Positions 53,297 to 62,020 of a stretch of DNA of 64,000 nt are shown in pieces. Location of the stretch: assembly GCF_024628865.1 (NCBI RefSeq), contig NZ_CP102384.1:1623001-1687000 (forward strand). Direction: 5' to 3'. Under the pieces are notes generated by a model, which searched no databases, had not been told where the DNA came from, and was given only the letters and a program-made list of their open reading frames with translations. Position 1 is the stretch's first letter. Each line of letters opens with the position of its first letter. The DNA comes from Sphingopyxis sp. DBS4. Its GTDB lineage: Bacteria; Pseudomonadota; Alphaproteobacteria; Sphingomonadales; Sphingomonadaceae. The position numbers and the translations under genes were made by a program.

Positions 53297-55276
53297 TCAG
53301 GCATCGATCGCCGCCTCGTCGAGGGTCGCGGCATTGGCCTGGATGAACTGGAAGCGATGCTCGGGATGCTTGCCCATCAGCCGGTCGACCAGATCCTTGA
53401 CCAGATGCCGCTCCTCATATTCCTGCGGCAGCGTGACGCGCAGCATCGAGCGCGTCGCCGGGTCCATCGTCGTTTCCTTGAGCTGATTCGGGTTCATCTC
53501 GCCGAGTCCCTTGAAACGCCCGACCTCGACCTTTTTCCCTTTGAAGACCGTGGCTTCCAACTCGGCGCGATGCGCGTCGTCACGGGCATAAGCCGATGTC
53601 GCGCCCGCCGTGAGGCGATAGAGCGGCGGCTGCGCGAGATAGACATGCCCATTGCGCACGATGTCGGGCATCTCCTGAAAGAAGAAAGTCATCAACAGGG
53701 TCGCGATATGCGCGCCGTCGACGTCGGCGTCGGTCATGATCACGATCTTGTCATAGCGAAGCCGGTCGGCGTCGCAATCCTTGCGCATCCCGCAGCCGAG
53801 CGCGAGCGCGAGGTCGGCGATTTCCTGATTGGCGCGGATCTTGTCGGCGCTGGCGCTCGCGACGTTCAAAATCTTGCCGCGGATCGGCAAGATCGCCTGC
53901 GTCTTGCGGTCGCGTGCCTGCTTGGCGCTGCCGCCCGCGCTGTCGCCCTCGACGATAAATAATTCGGTGCCTTCGGGGCCATCATTGGCACAGTCCGTGA
54001 GCTTCCCCGGCAGGCGAAGCTTGCGGCCGCTGGTGGCGGTCTTGCGCTTCACCTCGCGCTCGGCCTTGCGCTTCAGTCGCTCGTCCATGCGTTCGAGGAT
54101 CAACCCGAGCAGCGCGCGGCCGCGGTCCATATTGTCCGACAGATAATGGTCGAAATGGTCGCGCACCGCATTTTCGACGAAGCGCGCGGCCTCGGGGCTC
54201 GACAGCCGGTCCTTGGTCTGGCTCTGGAACTGCGGGTCACGGATGAACACCGACAGCATCATCTCGCCGCCGTTGAACACGTCTTCCGCCGTGATCTGCG
54301 CCGCCTTCTTCTGGCCGATCAGCTCGCCGAACGCGCGCAATCCCTTGGTCAGCGCGGCGCGCAGCCCCGCTTCGTGGGTGCCGCCGGCGGGGGTCGGAAT
54401 GGTGTTGCAATACCAGCTATAGCTGCCGTCGGACCAGAGCGGCCAAGCGATCGCCCATTCGGCGCGCCCCTGGTCGCCGGGGAATTCCTGCCGCCCCACG
54501 AACGGCTCGGCGGTCGCGCATTCGCGGGTGCCGATCTGTTCCTTCAGATGGTCGGCCAGCCCGCCGGGAAACTGGAACACCGCCTCGGTCGGGGTATCGT
54601 CGCCGATCAGTTCGGCGGCGCATTTCCAGCGGATCTCGACGCCCGCGAACAGATAGGCTTTCGATCGCGCCATGCGATAGAGGCGCTGCGGCTTGAAGCG
54701 ACCATGCTCGCCGAAGATCGCGGGATCGGGAACGAAGGAAACGCTCGTCCCGCGCCGGTTCGGCGTCGGGCCGAGTTCCTCAAGCGGCCCCTGCGGAACG
54801 CCTTGCGAAAAACTCTGCTGATACAATGTCTTGGACCGCGCAACTTCGATCACGGTTTCGATCGACAGCGCATTGACGACGCTGACCCCGACGCCGTGCA
54901 GACCGCCCGAAGTGGCATAGGCCTTGCCCTCGAACTTGCCCCCCGAATGGAGCATGGTCATGATGACTTCGAGCGCCGACTTGCCGGGAAATTTCGGGTG
55001 CGGATCAACGGGCATACCGCGCCCATTGTCGATCACGGTCAGGCGATTGCCGACGTCGAGCTCGATTTCGATCCGCGTCGCATGACCCGCGACCGCCTCG
55101 TCCATGCTGTTGTCGATGACCTCGGCGGCCAGGTGGTGAAGCGCCCGCTCGTCGGTGCCGCCAATGTACATGCCGGGGCGGCGGCGCACCGGCTCCAGTC
55201 CTTCGAGCACCTCGATCTGCGAGGCGTTGTAGCTGTCGGTCGCGGGCTGGCTGCTGTCGAACAAATCGTGACTCAT
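53297..55276 (-). CDS. parE: DNA topoisomerase IV subunit B
   Basis: 659 residues. The GHKL ATPase domain has EVIDNSMDEAVAG, VIDNGRGMPVD and GGLHGVGVSVVNALS. The transducer domain carries the ATP-contacting QTK-type lysine (FQSQTKDRL). The Toprim domain has EGDSAGGSAKQARDR and DADVDGAHI. ParE is preferred to GyrB by the ARDRKTQAILPIRGKILNVA type and by the lack of the GyrB insert. It decatenates chromosomes with ParC. Start at 55276 (MSHDLFDSS). Confidence 0.93.
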   Translation of the reverse strand: MSHDLFDSSQPATDSYNASQIEVLEGLEPVRRRPGMYIGGTDERALHHLAAEVIDNSMDEAVAGHATRIEIELDVGNRLTVIDNGRGMPVDPHPKFPGKSALEVIMTMLHSGGKFEGKAYATSGGLHGVGVSVVNALSIETVIEVARSKTLYQQSFSQGVPQGPLEELGPTPNRRGTSVSFVPDPAIFGEHGRFKPQRLYRMARSKAYLFAGVEIRWKCAAELIGDDTPTEAVFQFPGGLADHLKEQIGTRECATAEPFVGRQEFPGDQGRAEWAIAWPLWSDGSYSWYCNTIPTPAGGTHEAGLRAALTKGLRAFGELIGQKKAAQITAEDVFNGGEMMLSVFIRDPQFQSQTKDRLSSPEAARFVENAVRDHFDHYLSDNMDRGRALLGLILERMDERLKRKAEREVKRKTATSGRKLRLPGKLTDCANDGPEGTELFIVEGDSAGGSAKQARDRKTQAILPIRGKILNVASASADKIRANQEIADLALALGCGMRKDCDADRLRYDKIVIMTDADVDGAHIATLLMTFFFQEMPDIVRNGHVYLAQPPLYRLTAGATSAYARDDAHRAELEATVFKGKKVEVGRFKGLGEMNPNQLKETTMDPATRSMLRVTLPQEYEERHLVKDLVDRLMGKHPEHRFQFIQANAATLDEAAIDA

Positions 55277-55447
55277 GACGTGGATATAGGGGGCCGGAAA
55301 GGCCGCTGGCAAGCGCGGTTTTCAAGCCGTTACGGCAGGCGGAGGACCGGCTCGGCTCGTCCCGTTTTCGGCACAAGGATGAAACTCCGCTCCCGCCGGC
55401 GGGTTGGTCCGCCGACTGCAAAGTCGTTCAAAAAGTGGAGAAAACAT

Positions 55448-56284
55448 ATGAAATTCGCAGCTCTCCTCGCTGCTTCGGCAGCATCGTTGCTGGCCTTTCC
55501 GGCCATGGCGCAAAACGATCGCGATCCGGCGCAGGACTTCAACGGACCTTATATCTCGATCGGCGGCGGCGCCTCCCTGCAGGGCAGCGACCGGGGCGAA
55601 ACCTTGGTCTTCGATACCGATGGTGATGGCGTTTACGGCGACACCGTGACCACCGTGGGCGGAACCGACGCGTTCTCGCCGGGCTTCTGCAACGGCCGCG
55701 CGACCGGAACCGCCAATATCGATTGTCGCAACGACCGCGACGGCGCGAATTATTTCGGCCGCCTCGGCTATGACAAGCGCATGGGCAATTTCGTCCTCGG
55801 CGCGGTGATCGAGGGCGGCCGCAGCGAAGCGCGCGACAGCGTGAGCGGCTTTTCGACGACGCCCGCGAGCTATGAGATCAGCCGTAAGGCCGACTGGCAG
55901 GCGAATGCGCGGCTGCGCGCGGGCTATACGCCGGGCGGCGGCGCGCTCTTCTATGTGACGGGCGGCCCCGCTTATGCGCGGCTTAACAACCGGTTCGCGA
56001 CGACCAACACCGCCAACAGCTTCGCCGACAATGGCAAGACCAACGGCTGGGGCTATGCCGCCGGTGGCGGTGCCGAAATCATGGTCACGAACAAGATCGC
56101 CGTCGGTCTGGAATATCTCTACACCGACGTGAAAGACAAGGATTATACGGTGAATGTCGGGCCGGGCACTGCCGATCCGGCGACCAATCCGTTCCTGCTG
56201 GACGGTGGCGCGACCGATATCCGGCGCAGCGATCCGCACTTCCGCACGCACGCCGTGCGCGGAACCCTGAGCTACCGCTTCTAA
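55448..56284 (+). CDS. Outer-membrane beta-barrel protein
   Basis: 278 residues. A signal peptide (1-21, cleavage AMAQ) is followed by an OmpA/Omp25-like eight-strand barrel: alternating hydrophobic strands such as GPYISIGGGASLQ, ANARLRAGYTPGG, NKIAVGLEYLYTDV, and a C-terminal strand ending RGTLSYRF with terminal Phe. One Asp/Gly-rich loop (FDTDGDGVYGD) resembles a calcium loop. GTGGAG precedes the ATG. Function: porin-like or structural. Confidence 0.87.
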   Translation: MKFAALLAASAASLLAFPAMAQNDRDPAQDFNGPYISIGGGASLQGSDRGETLVFDTDGDGVYGDTVTTVGGTDAFSPGFCNGRATGTANIDCRNDRDGANYFGRLGYDKRMGNFVLGAVIEGGRSEARDSVSGFSTTPASYEISRKADWQANARLRAGYTPGGGALFYVTGGPAYARLNNRFATTNTANSFADNGKTNGWGYAAGGGAEIMVTNKIAVGLEYLYTDVKDKDYTVNVGPGTADPATNPFLLDGGATDIRRSDPHFRTHAVRGTLSYRF

Positions 56285-56305
56285 CCTCTTGGGAAGCGGG
56301 AAAGG

Positions 56306-56336
56306 GAGGCGTCGGGGCTCGTCCCCGGCGCCTCTT
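56306..56336. terminator. Terminator hairpin after the barrel gene
   Basis: GAGGCG-TCGGGG (56306-56317) pairs with CCCCGG-CGCCTC (56323-56334), followed by TTTCC. It lies between the convergent barrel and thioesterase genes and probably serves both. Confidence 0.7.
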
Positions 56337-56338
56337 TC

Positions 56339-56740
56339 CTATTTCGCAGCCGGTGGCGCGGGAAAGATCGCGAAATTGCCGTTGGCGCTGGCGACGAGCC
56401 GATCGTCCTGAAACAGGCGCGCGTCGATATTGGCGATGCGCTTGCCCCGATGAAGCACGGTCGCGTCGCAAATTAGCGGGCCTTCGCGTACCCCGACATG
56501 ATAGTTGAATTTGATCTCCAGCGTCGCGCACCAGAAATCGTCGGGAAGCAGGCTGGTCACCGCACCGCCCATCGCGGTATCCGCGAGCGAATAGGCGACG
56601 CCGCCGTGCGCGACGCCTTGCGGATTGAAATGCTGATCGCGCTTGATGTCGATCGTCATCCGGCAACGCCCGTCGCCGCGCTCGACCATTTGCAGACCGA
56701 GCGCGCGCGCGAACTGAAAATCCTGCCCGAAAGGTCTCAA
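56339..56740 (-). CDS. PaaI-family hotdog thioesterase
   Basis: 133 residues. Hotdog fold with QHFNPQGVAHGGVAYSLADTAMGGA, where HGG and the following helix aspartate form the active site, and LEIKFNYHVGVREG. FARALGLQMVERGDGRCRM is typical of PaaI-like phenylacetyl-CoA thioesterases. No other paa genes are seen. Its start is 9 bp from the gcrA stop, so it is likely transcribed with gcrA. Confidence 0.87.
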   Translation of the reverse strand: MRPFGQDFQFARALGLQMVERGDGRCRMTIDIKRDQHFNPQGVAHGGVAYSLADTAMGGAVTSLLPDDFWCATLEIKFNYHVGVREGPLICDATVLHRGKRIANIDARLFQDDRLVASANGNFAIFPAPPAAK

Positions 56741-56749
56741 CGGACGCCC

Positions 56750-57436
56750 TTAACGAACTCGGGGCCCGCCGAAGGGCGGGGGCGGGGGCGGGCGGCGCGT
56801 GCCGCGCGGAAGCTGCGCCTGATAGGCGCGGCCGCAATGCTCGACGCAATAGGGGAAGCCCGGATTCACCGCTTCGCCGCAGAAATGGAAGTCGGGCTCG
56901 CCCGGGTGCCCCATCGGCCAGCGGCAGATGCGGTCGTTGAGGTCGAGCAGGCTCGTCTTGTCGGCGATTTCGGGGCTGGGCTTTGCGGGCACCAGCCGAC
57001 GCGGCGGCGCGGGCGGGATCGGCGCCTGTTGGTCGCCCGGCCCCTGACGGATGAAACCGCCCGGGCCGATCGACACGATCCGCGGCGCATCGGGCTTCGG
57101 CGGCGCTTCGGCGGCGTCGGCTTCGGCCGCGGGGCGCGGCTCGACCGCCGGCTTCGGCTCGGCCCGCGGCGGGGTCGCCGGACGCGGGAAAGCGGGCGCC
57201 GCCGCGCGCGGGGCGGCGACGGGCGCGGCCGGTTTCGGCGTGGCAGGCTTGGGCGCCTTCACGACCTTTTCGGTCGCCTTCACCGGCGACGGGCGCGATT
57301 TCAGGCCCAGGCGGTGGGCCTTGCCGATCACGGCATTACGGCTGACCCCGCCCAGTTCGTCGGCGATCTGGCTGGCGGTCAGGCCCTTCTCCCACATGCT
57401 GCGCAGTTGCTCGATGCGCTCATCGGTCCATGACAT
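56750..57436 (-). CDS. gcrA: GcrA cell-cycle regulator
   Basis: 228 residues. The N-terminal helix-turn-helix (SWTDERIEQLRSMWEKGLTA; GGVSRNAVIGKAHRLGL) is the DNA-binding part of GcrA. A long Pro/Ala/Lys-rich linker leads to the C-terminal domain with RICRWPMGHPGEPDFHFCGE and PYCVEHCGRAY, which binds sigma70. In Caulobacter it activates genes with methylated GAnTC promoters. The presence of gcrA marks the window as alphaproteobacterial. Confidence 0.95.
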   Translation of the reverse strand: MSWTDERIEQLRSMWEKGLTASQIADELGGVSRNAVIGKAHRLGLKSRPSPVKATEKVVKAPKPATPKPAAPVAAPRAAAPAFPRPATPPRAEPKPAVEPRPAAEADAAEAPPKPDAPRIVSIGPGGFIRQGPGDQQAPIPPAPPRRLVPAKPSPEIADKTSLLDLNDRICRWPMGHPGEPDFHFCGEAVNPGFPYCVEHCGRAYQAQLPRGTRRPPPPPPFGGPRVR

Positions 57437-57547
57437 TCGTTTCGTTCCTTATCATTCCACGCTGCTCGCCAGCCGGCGATCCCGAAGGACCGGCGCCGTC
57501 ACTGCCCAGCTTGCGGTAAGATCGGGGAGGCGATAGGCGAGAACGCC

Positions 57548-58420
57548 ATGAACGACCAGCCCCAAATTTCGCATCCCGACTCGGCCAATTCCGCCGCGGT
57601 CCCGGCTTTCGCCGAACCCGGCGTCCCGCAAATCCGGACGCTCAACGTTCCGGCGATGCAGGCGCTATATGTCAAGGAGGTGCGGCGATTTTTCAAGGTC
57701 CAGCTGCAAACTATCTGGGCCCCGGCGGTCACGACCTTGCTGTTTCTCGTCATCTTCACCGTCGCGCTCGGCGGCGCGGGGCGCAAGGTCATCGGCGTTC
57801 CCTTCGCCGATTTCGTCGCGCCCGGCCTGATCATGATGGCGATGCTGCAGAACAGTTTCGCCAATTCCAGCTTTTCGCTGCTGGTCGGCAAGATCCAGGG
57901 TACGATCGTCGATTATCTGATGCCCCCGCTGGCGGTGGGGGAGCTGATCATCGCGCTGATCGGCGCCGCGATCACCCGCGCGGTGCTCGTCGGTCTGGCG
58001 CTGTGGGTCGCGATGCTCCTCTGGCCCGGCGTCCACGTCGATCCCGACCATCTGTGGGCGGTCGCGCTGTTCGGGCTGCTCGGCGCGATGATGCTGAGCT
58101 TCCTCGGCCTGATCACCTCGATCTGGGCCGAGAAATTCGATCATGCCGCTGCGGTCACCAATTTCGTCGTGACGCCGCTCGCGCTGCTGTCGGGCACCTT
58201 TTACTCGGTCGACCGGCTCGCGCCCTGGTTTCAGGGCGTCGCGCACGCGAATCCCGTCTATTATGCAATCATGGGCTTTCGCTACGGCTTCATCGGCACG
58301 GTCGATTCGACGATCGCACATCCGGTGCTGACCGCGACGGTCACGCTGATCGCGGTCAACGCTGCGCTCGGCGCGCTGACCTATCGCCTGCTGACTTCGG
58401 GGTGGAAGCTGAAGGCCTGA
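57548..58420 (+). CDS. ABC-2 type transporter permease
   Basis: 290 residues with six membrane helices in the ABC-2 fold (YadH/NodJ-like). Features are YVKEVRRFFKVQLQTIWAPA at the cytoplasmic start, FVAPGLIMMAMLQNSFANSS, and GTFYSVDRLAPWFQGVAHANPVYY before the last helices. Cargo may be a drug, polysaccharide or lipid. The ATPase partner normally sits next door but none is encoded within this neighbourhood. Confidence 0.9.
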   Translation: MNDQPQISHPDSANSAAVPAFAEPGVPQIRTLNVPAMQALYVKEVRRFFKVQLQTIWAPAVTTLLFLVIFTVALGGAGRKVIGVPFADFVAPGLIMMAMLQNSFANSSFSLLVGKIQGTIVDYLMPPLAVGELIIALIGAAITRAVLVGLALWVAMLLWPGVHVDPDHLWAVALFGLLGAMMLSFLGLITSIWAEKFDHAAAVTNFVVTPLALLSGTFYSVDRLAPWFQGVAHANPVYYAIMGFRYGFIGTVDSTIAHPVLTATVTLIAVNAALGALTYRLLTSGWKLKA

Positions 58421-58444
58421 CAAGCCTCCCGCAAAGCCCGATCC

Positions 58445-58831
58445 CTAGTGACGGTGGATCGGGCGGACGCGGTAACGCCCCTGCACCAGCCCGTCGAACA
58501 TCGCGTCGACCTGCGGATGGTCGACCGGACCATGCTCGCCGTCGATCACCAGATTCTGCTGGCTGACATAGGCGATATAGGCCGAATCCTCGCTCTCGGC
58601 GAGAAGGTGGTAATAGGGTTGTTCCTTGGCCGGTCGGATCGCTTCCGGGATCGCTTCATACCATTCGTCGCTGTTCGCGAAGACCGGATCGACGTCGAAA
58701 ACGACGCCCCGAAAGTCGAACATGCGGTGCCGCACGATATCGCCCGGCGCGAAGCGCGCGCGTTCGATCAGCGGCGCGGCCGCACGGCGCGGATTCGGGT
58801 CGCGGAAATCGGGGGAGGTTTCTGACGTCAT
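58445..58831 (-). CDS. hspQ: HspQ-like heat-shock protein
   Basis: 128 residues. The YccV/HspQ domain is ARFAPGDIVRHRMFDFRGVV and VFDVDPVF, with QPYYHLLAE and AYVSQQNLV. In E. coli HspQ binds hemimethylated DNA and acts as a specificity-enhancing factor for Lon. The family is common in alphaproteobacteria. Convergent to the ABC-2 gene with 24 bp between stops. Confidence 0.9.
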   Translation of the reverse strand: MTSETSPDFRDPNPRRAAAPLIERARFAPGDIVRHRMFDFRGVVFDVDPVFANSDEWYEAIPEAIRPAKEQPYYHLLAESEDSAYIAYVSQQNLVIDGEHGPVDHPQVDAMFDGLVQGRYRVRPIHRH

Positions 58832-59016
58832 ATCCTCAATCTATGGCTATTTACGCACGGTTCAAGTCCGTTACACTCCGCCGGGGCCGCAGTAAGCCGA
58901 ATTCGGGCTGTGATCGCGGTTACAGATGCGCTGGCCGACAGGGCTAGCATGACCTTTCGGCCTTTCGCGTGACCGGATCGGGCACGGGCCGCCTGCATAC
59001 AGGGAGACGTATTGCC

Positions 59017-59640
59017 ATGACCGACGCACCAAATCCTCTTCCGCCCGCGACATCCGGCCTTTTTCAGCGCGCGAAGGATATCCTCCTCAAGCCGAAGGAG
59101 ACCTGGCCCGTCATTGCGGCCGAGCCGGCGACGGTTCAATCGATCTACGTCCCCTATGTGCTGCTATTGGCCGCAATCGGTCCGCTCGCCGGGCTCGTCG
59201 GCGGGCAGGTCTTCGGAATCACCTTTCTGGGCGTGACCTACCATCCGCCGCTGGCTGGTGCGCTCATCTCGGCGGTGCTGTCCTATGGCCTGACGCTCGC
59301 GAGCGTGTTCCTTCTCGCGCTCGTCATCGACGGCCTGGCGCCGAGCTTCGGCGGACAGAAAGACCAGACCCAGGCATTGAAGGTCGCGGCCTATGCCGGA
59401 ACCGCGGGCTGGGTAGGCGGCATCTTCGGGCTGGTCCCGGCGCTCGCCATCATCGGAATGCTCTTCGCGCTCTATGGCCTCTATCTTCTCTATCTGGGCC
59501 TGCCGGTGCTGATGAAAGCGCCGGAGGACAAGGCGCTCGGCTATACGGCGGTTGTGATCGTCGTGGCGATCATCTTGTTCCTGGTTGTCGGCGCGGTCGT
59601 CGCGGCCGTGGCCGCCCCTTCGTTCGTCACCATCAGGTGA
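59017..59640 (+). CDS. Yip1-domain membrane protein
   Basis: 207 residues. The N-terminal RAKDILLKPKETWPVIAAEP is the Yip1/DUF1282 entry motif. Five hydrophobic segments follow (about 46-66, 78-101, 120-140, 142-162, 177-200). Function unknown. The start at 59017 follows CAGGGAGA; the frame upstream is open but unsupported. Confidence 0.82.
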   Translation: MTDAPNPLPPATSGLFQRAKDILLKPKETWPVIAAEPATVQSIYVPYVLLLAAIGPLAGLVGGQVFGITFLGVTYHPPLAGALISAVLSYGLTLASVFLLALVIDGLAPSFGGQKDQTQALKVAAYAGTAGWVGGIFGLVPALAIIGMLFALYGLYLLYLGLPVLMKAPEDKALGYTAVVIVVAIILFLVVGAVVAAVAAPSFVTIR

Positions 59641-59661
59641 CGACCTGCTTTCGCAGGGCCT

Positions 59662-59689
59662 CCAGCGCTGTTTTGAAACGCAGCGCTGG
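59662..59689 (+). terminator. Terminator-like hairpin after the Yip1 gene
   Basis: CCAGCGCTG (59662-59670) and CAGCGCTGG (59681-59689) form a perfect nine-base stem with a ten-base loop. No T-run follows, so this could be a rho-assisted end or an mRNA stabiliser. Confidence 0.4.
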
Positions 59690-59812
59690 GGCAAGCCTGT
59701 GTCGCGACATATGCAAGAAAATGGTCACACGATTGAAAATCTTTAGTTGGTTATCACGCGCGGCCCGATGTTAGCATCCCTCGATCGATGAGGAGAGAGG
59801 GAGAAGGCCGCG

Positions 59813-60418
59813 ATGCCCAACGATATTGCCTATTCGCGTAAACTGGGTCCGTTGACGCCGCTCGTCGGGGAATGGGAGGGCGATGTCGGGGTCGATCTGT
59901 CCTATCACAACAAGGACGACTGGACGACCGAGACCACTTATTTCGAAAAGGCGTCGTTCAAGCCGATCCCGATGCAGGAAAACGGCCAGCAAACGCTGTG
60001 GGGCCTGAATTACAGCATGACCGCATGGCGTCACGGCGAAGAGGCGATGGACCCTTTCCACGACGAGATCGGCTTCCTGCTGTGGGACAAGGTTCATGGC
60101 GAAGTGATGCGCACGGTGGTGTTCGGACGCGGCATCGCCATCCTCGCGGGCAGCAGCGCCAAGCCCGACGACAAGGTCCTGACCTTCGACGCCGCGCCGG
60201 GCCAACCCTGCTACGGCATATTGCAGAACAAATATCTGCTCGAACGCGCCGAAATCCGCGATTTCAAGAGCAATTTCACGATCAACGACGATGGAACGCT
60301 CAGCTATACGTCGGACCTGATGCTGAAACTCGCCGCCACCGGCGCGGAGATGCACCACACCGACCGCAACACCTTGCGCCGCGTCAAGCGCTATCATCCG
60401 AGCGCCGAGAACGGCTGA
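59813..60418 (+). CDS. Nitrobindin-like heme-binding beta-barrel protein
   Basis: 201 residues. LGPLTPLVGEWEGDVGVDLS is the characteristic GxWxG-type start of the FABP-like/THAP4 (DUF1794) barrel, and the C-terminal half keeps the strands. Homologous nitrobindins bind ferric heme through a C-terminal histidine; H358-type equivalence cannot be assigned here, though several histidines (MHHTDRN) are near the end. Family function is uncertain. AGGAGAGAGGGAG precedes the ATG. A strong terminator follows. Confidence 0.75.
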   Translation: MPNDIAYSRKLGPLTPLVGEWEGDVGVDLSYHNKDDWTTETTYFEKASFKPIPMQENGQQTLWGLNYSMTAWRHGEEAMDPFHDEIGFLLWDKVHGEVMRTVVFGRGIAILAGSSAKPDDKVLTFDAAPGQPCYGILQNKYLLERAEIRDFKSNFTINDDGTLSYTSDLMLKLAATGAEMHHTDRNTLRRVKRYHPSAENG

Positions 60419-60450
60419 CCGCAGGCGGAATCCGAACTATCTCGAAAAAG

Positions 60451-60473
60451 CCCAGGGAAACCTGGGTTTTTTT
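60451..60473. terminator. Intrinsic terminator, usable from both sides
   Basis: CCCAGG-GAAA-CCTGGG then seven T (60467-60473). On the other strand the same stem is followed by CTTTTT, so it could end both the nitrobindin-like gene and tRNA-Ser transcription. This and the tRNA are the content of the otherwise gene-free 60419-60768. Confidence 0.9.
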
Positions 60474-60504
60474 CAAATGGCCGAGATGTTTGAAAACAGG
60501 AAAA

Positions 60505-60594
60505 TGGAGGAGAGTGAGGGATTCGAACCCTCGGTACCGTTGCCGGCACTTCGCATTTCGAGTGCGACGCTTTCGACCACTCAGCCAACTCTCC
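60505..60594 (-). tRNA. tRNA-Ser (anticodon CGA)
   Basis: Class II cloverleaf, 90 bases with CCA encoded. The acceptor GGAGAGT pairs with ACTCTCC, the anticodon stem is TCGCA/TGCGA with loop CTCGAAA (anticodon CGA), a long variable arm GTGCCG/CGGTAC follows, and the T arm is GAGGG-TTCGAAT-CCCTC. The base before CCA reads T, where serine tRNAs nearly always have G. Confidence 0.95.
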
Positions 60595-60610
60595 TCGCTG
60601 AGAGGAGAGC

Positions 60611-60639
60611 CCCCTAGCGACCGCTCGCGCGTCTTGCAA
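60611..60639 (-). promoter_or_regulatory. Candidate promoter of tRNA-Ser
   Basis: On the minus strand TTGCAA (60634-60639) and TAGGGG (60611-60616) are 17 bases apart, ending 16 bases before the mature tRNA 5' end. The -35-like hexamer and spacer length match those of tRNA-Ala at 15670. Confidence 0.35.
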
Positions 60640-60768
60640 GCCTCTCGTCACATTTTCACCGCGCGCGATCCTTGCCCCGCCGATAAAGGGGGATTGCGGC
60701 GCAAAGGCGCTTGGCAGCGTCGGCGCGCGGCTGCTAGCCGATGGAAAAACATCGGGGAGAAACGACGC

Positions 60769-61947
60769 GTGCCGCTGACCGGAATAAGGGTGCTCGATTT
60801 CGGCCGCTATATCGCCGGCCCCTATTGCGCGGCGCTGCTCGCCGATTACGGCGCCGATGTCATCCGCATCGAGGCACCGGGCGGCAACGACGACCGCTTC
60901 ACCGTGCCGGTCGCCGAGGACGGATCGGGTGCGATGTTCATGCAGATGAACCGTGCCAAGCGCTGCCTGACGCTGAAGCCCGGCAGTCCCGAGGGGCGCG
61001 AGATCGTCCGCCGCCTCGTCGAAACCGCCGACGTCGTCGTCGCGAACCTGCCGCACGATGCGCTCGTCAGGCTGGGGCTCGATCACGGCAGCCTGTCGGC
61101 GATCAATCCGCGCATCATCCTCGCGACCGCTTCGGCTTTCGGCAGCGAGGGGCCGCTCGCGAAGAATGTCGGGTTCGACGCGGTCGGTCAGGCGATGTCG
61201 GGGGCGGTGCATCTCACCGGCACGCCCGATCAGCCGTATCGCGCGCAGGTCAATTATGTCGATTTCGGCACCGCGCTGCACACCGCCTTCGGCGTCCTGA
61301 TCGCGCTGCGCGAGCGCGAGACGACGGGGAAGGGGCAATGCGTTTCGGGATCGCTGCTCGGCACTGCGCTCGCGATGACCAATGCGCTCACCATCGATCA
61401 TGCGCTGAACGGGATCGAGCGCCAGCCGATCGGTAATCGCAGCTACAGTTCGGCGCCGACCGACCTGTTCCGCACCCGCGACGGCTGGATCGTCACGCAA
61501 ATCGTCGGTGGCGGCATCTTCGCGCGCTGGGCGGACCTGGTCGGCCGTCCCGAACTCGTCGAGGATCCGCGCTACGCCAGCGACATATTGCGCGGCGACA
61601 ATGGCGAAGAGCTCAGCATCATCATGCAGCAGTGGTGCATCGGCCGGACGAGCGCCGAGGCGATCGCCGCGCTTGCCGCCGCGCGCGTTCCCGCCGCGCC
61701 GGTCCTGCGCCCCCATGAAGCCTTGGCGCAGCCGCAGGTCGCCGCGATGGGGCTGGTCGAGCCGGTCGCCTATCCGGGCGCGGTGAAGGAGGTGCCGATG
61801 ATCCGCACCCCGATCCGCCTGTCGGCCAGCGCCAGGTCCGCGCCCACACGTGCGCCGCAGGTCGGCGAGCATAGCGACGCGATCCTCGCCGAACTCGGTT
61901 ACGACGCCGAAGCGATTTCGGCTTTGCGGGCGCAAAATATTATTTGA
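60769..61947 (+). CDS. CaiB/BaiF family III CoA transferase
   Basis: 392 residues. Class III CoA-transferase with N-terminal GIRVLDFGRYIAGPYCAALL, GADVIRIEAPGGND, MNRAKRCLTL, and the catalytic-aspartate region QVNYVDFGTALHTAFGVLIAL. The GTG start at 60769 follows CGGGGAG. It probably moves CoA between acyl groups in fatty acid, carnitine or bile-acid-like catabolism; the pathway is unknown. The yghU gene follows after 73 bases. Confidence 0.9.
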   Translation: MPLTGIRVLDFGRYIAGPYCAALLADYGADVIRIEAPGGNDDRFTVPVAEDGSGAMFMQMNRAKRCLTLKPGSPEGREIVRRLVETADVVVANLPHDALVRLGLDHGSLSAINPRIILATASAFGSEGPLAKNVGFDAVGQAMSGAVHLTGTPDQPYRAQVNYVDFGTALHTAFGVLIALRERETTGKGQCVSGSLLGTALAMTNALTIDHALNGIERQPIGNRSYSSAPTDLFRTRDGWIVTQIVGGGIFARWADLVGRPELVEDPRYASDILRGDNGEELSIIMQQWCIGRTSAEAIAALAAARVPAAPVLRPHEALAQPQVAAMGLVEPVAYPGAVKEVPMIRTPIRLSASARSAPTRAPQVGEHSDAILAELGYDAEAISALRAQNII

Positions 61948-62020
61948 GCCGCCGGTGCTGGACGGCGACACCTCGCAGCATTAGATACCGGTCAGTATAG
62001 ATTTAGCTCAGGAGTTCCCG

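Noticed and set aside
58855..58883. tRNA-like 3' fragment (ACGG-TTCAAGT-CCGT then ACACTCCGCCG)
   Set aside because: It resembles a T arm plus acceptor strand, as left by integrative elements, but no matching 5' acceptor, anticodon arm or CCA is present, and no mobile genes are nearby. Probably chance.
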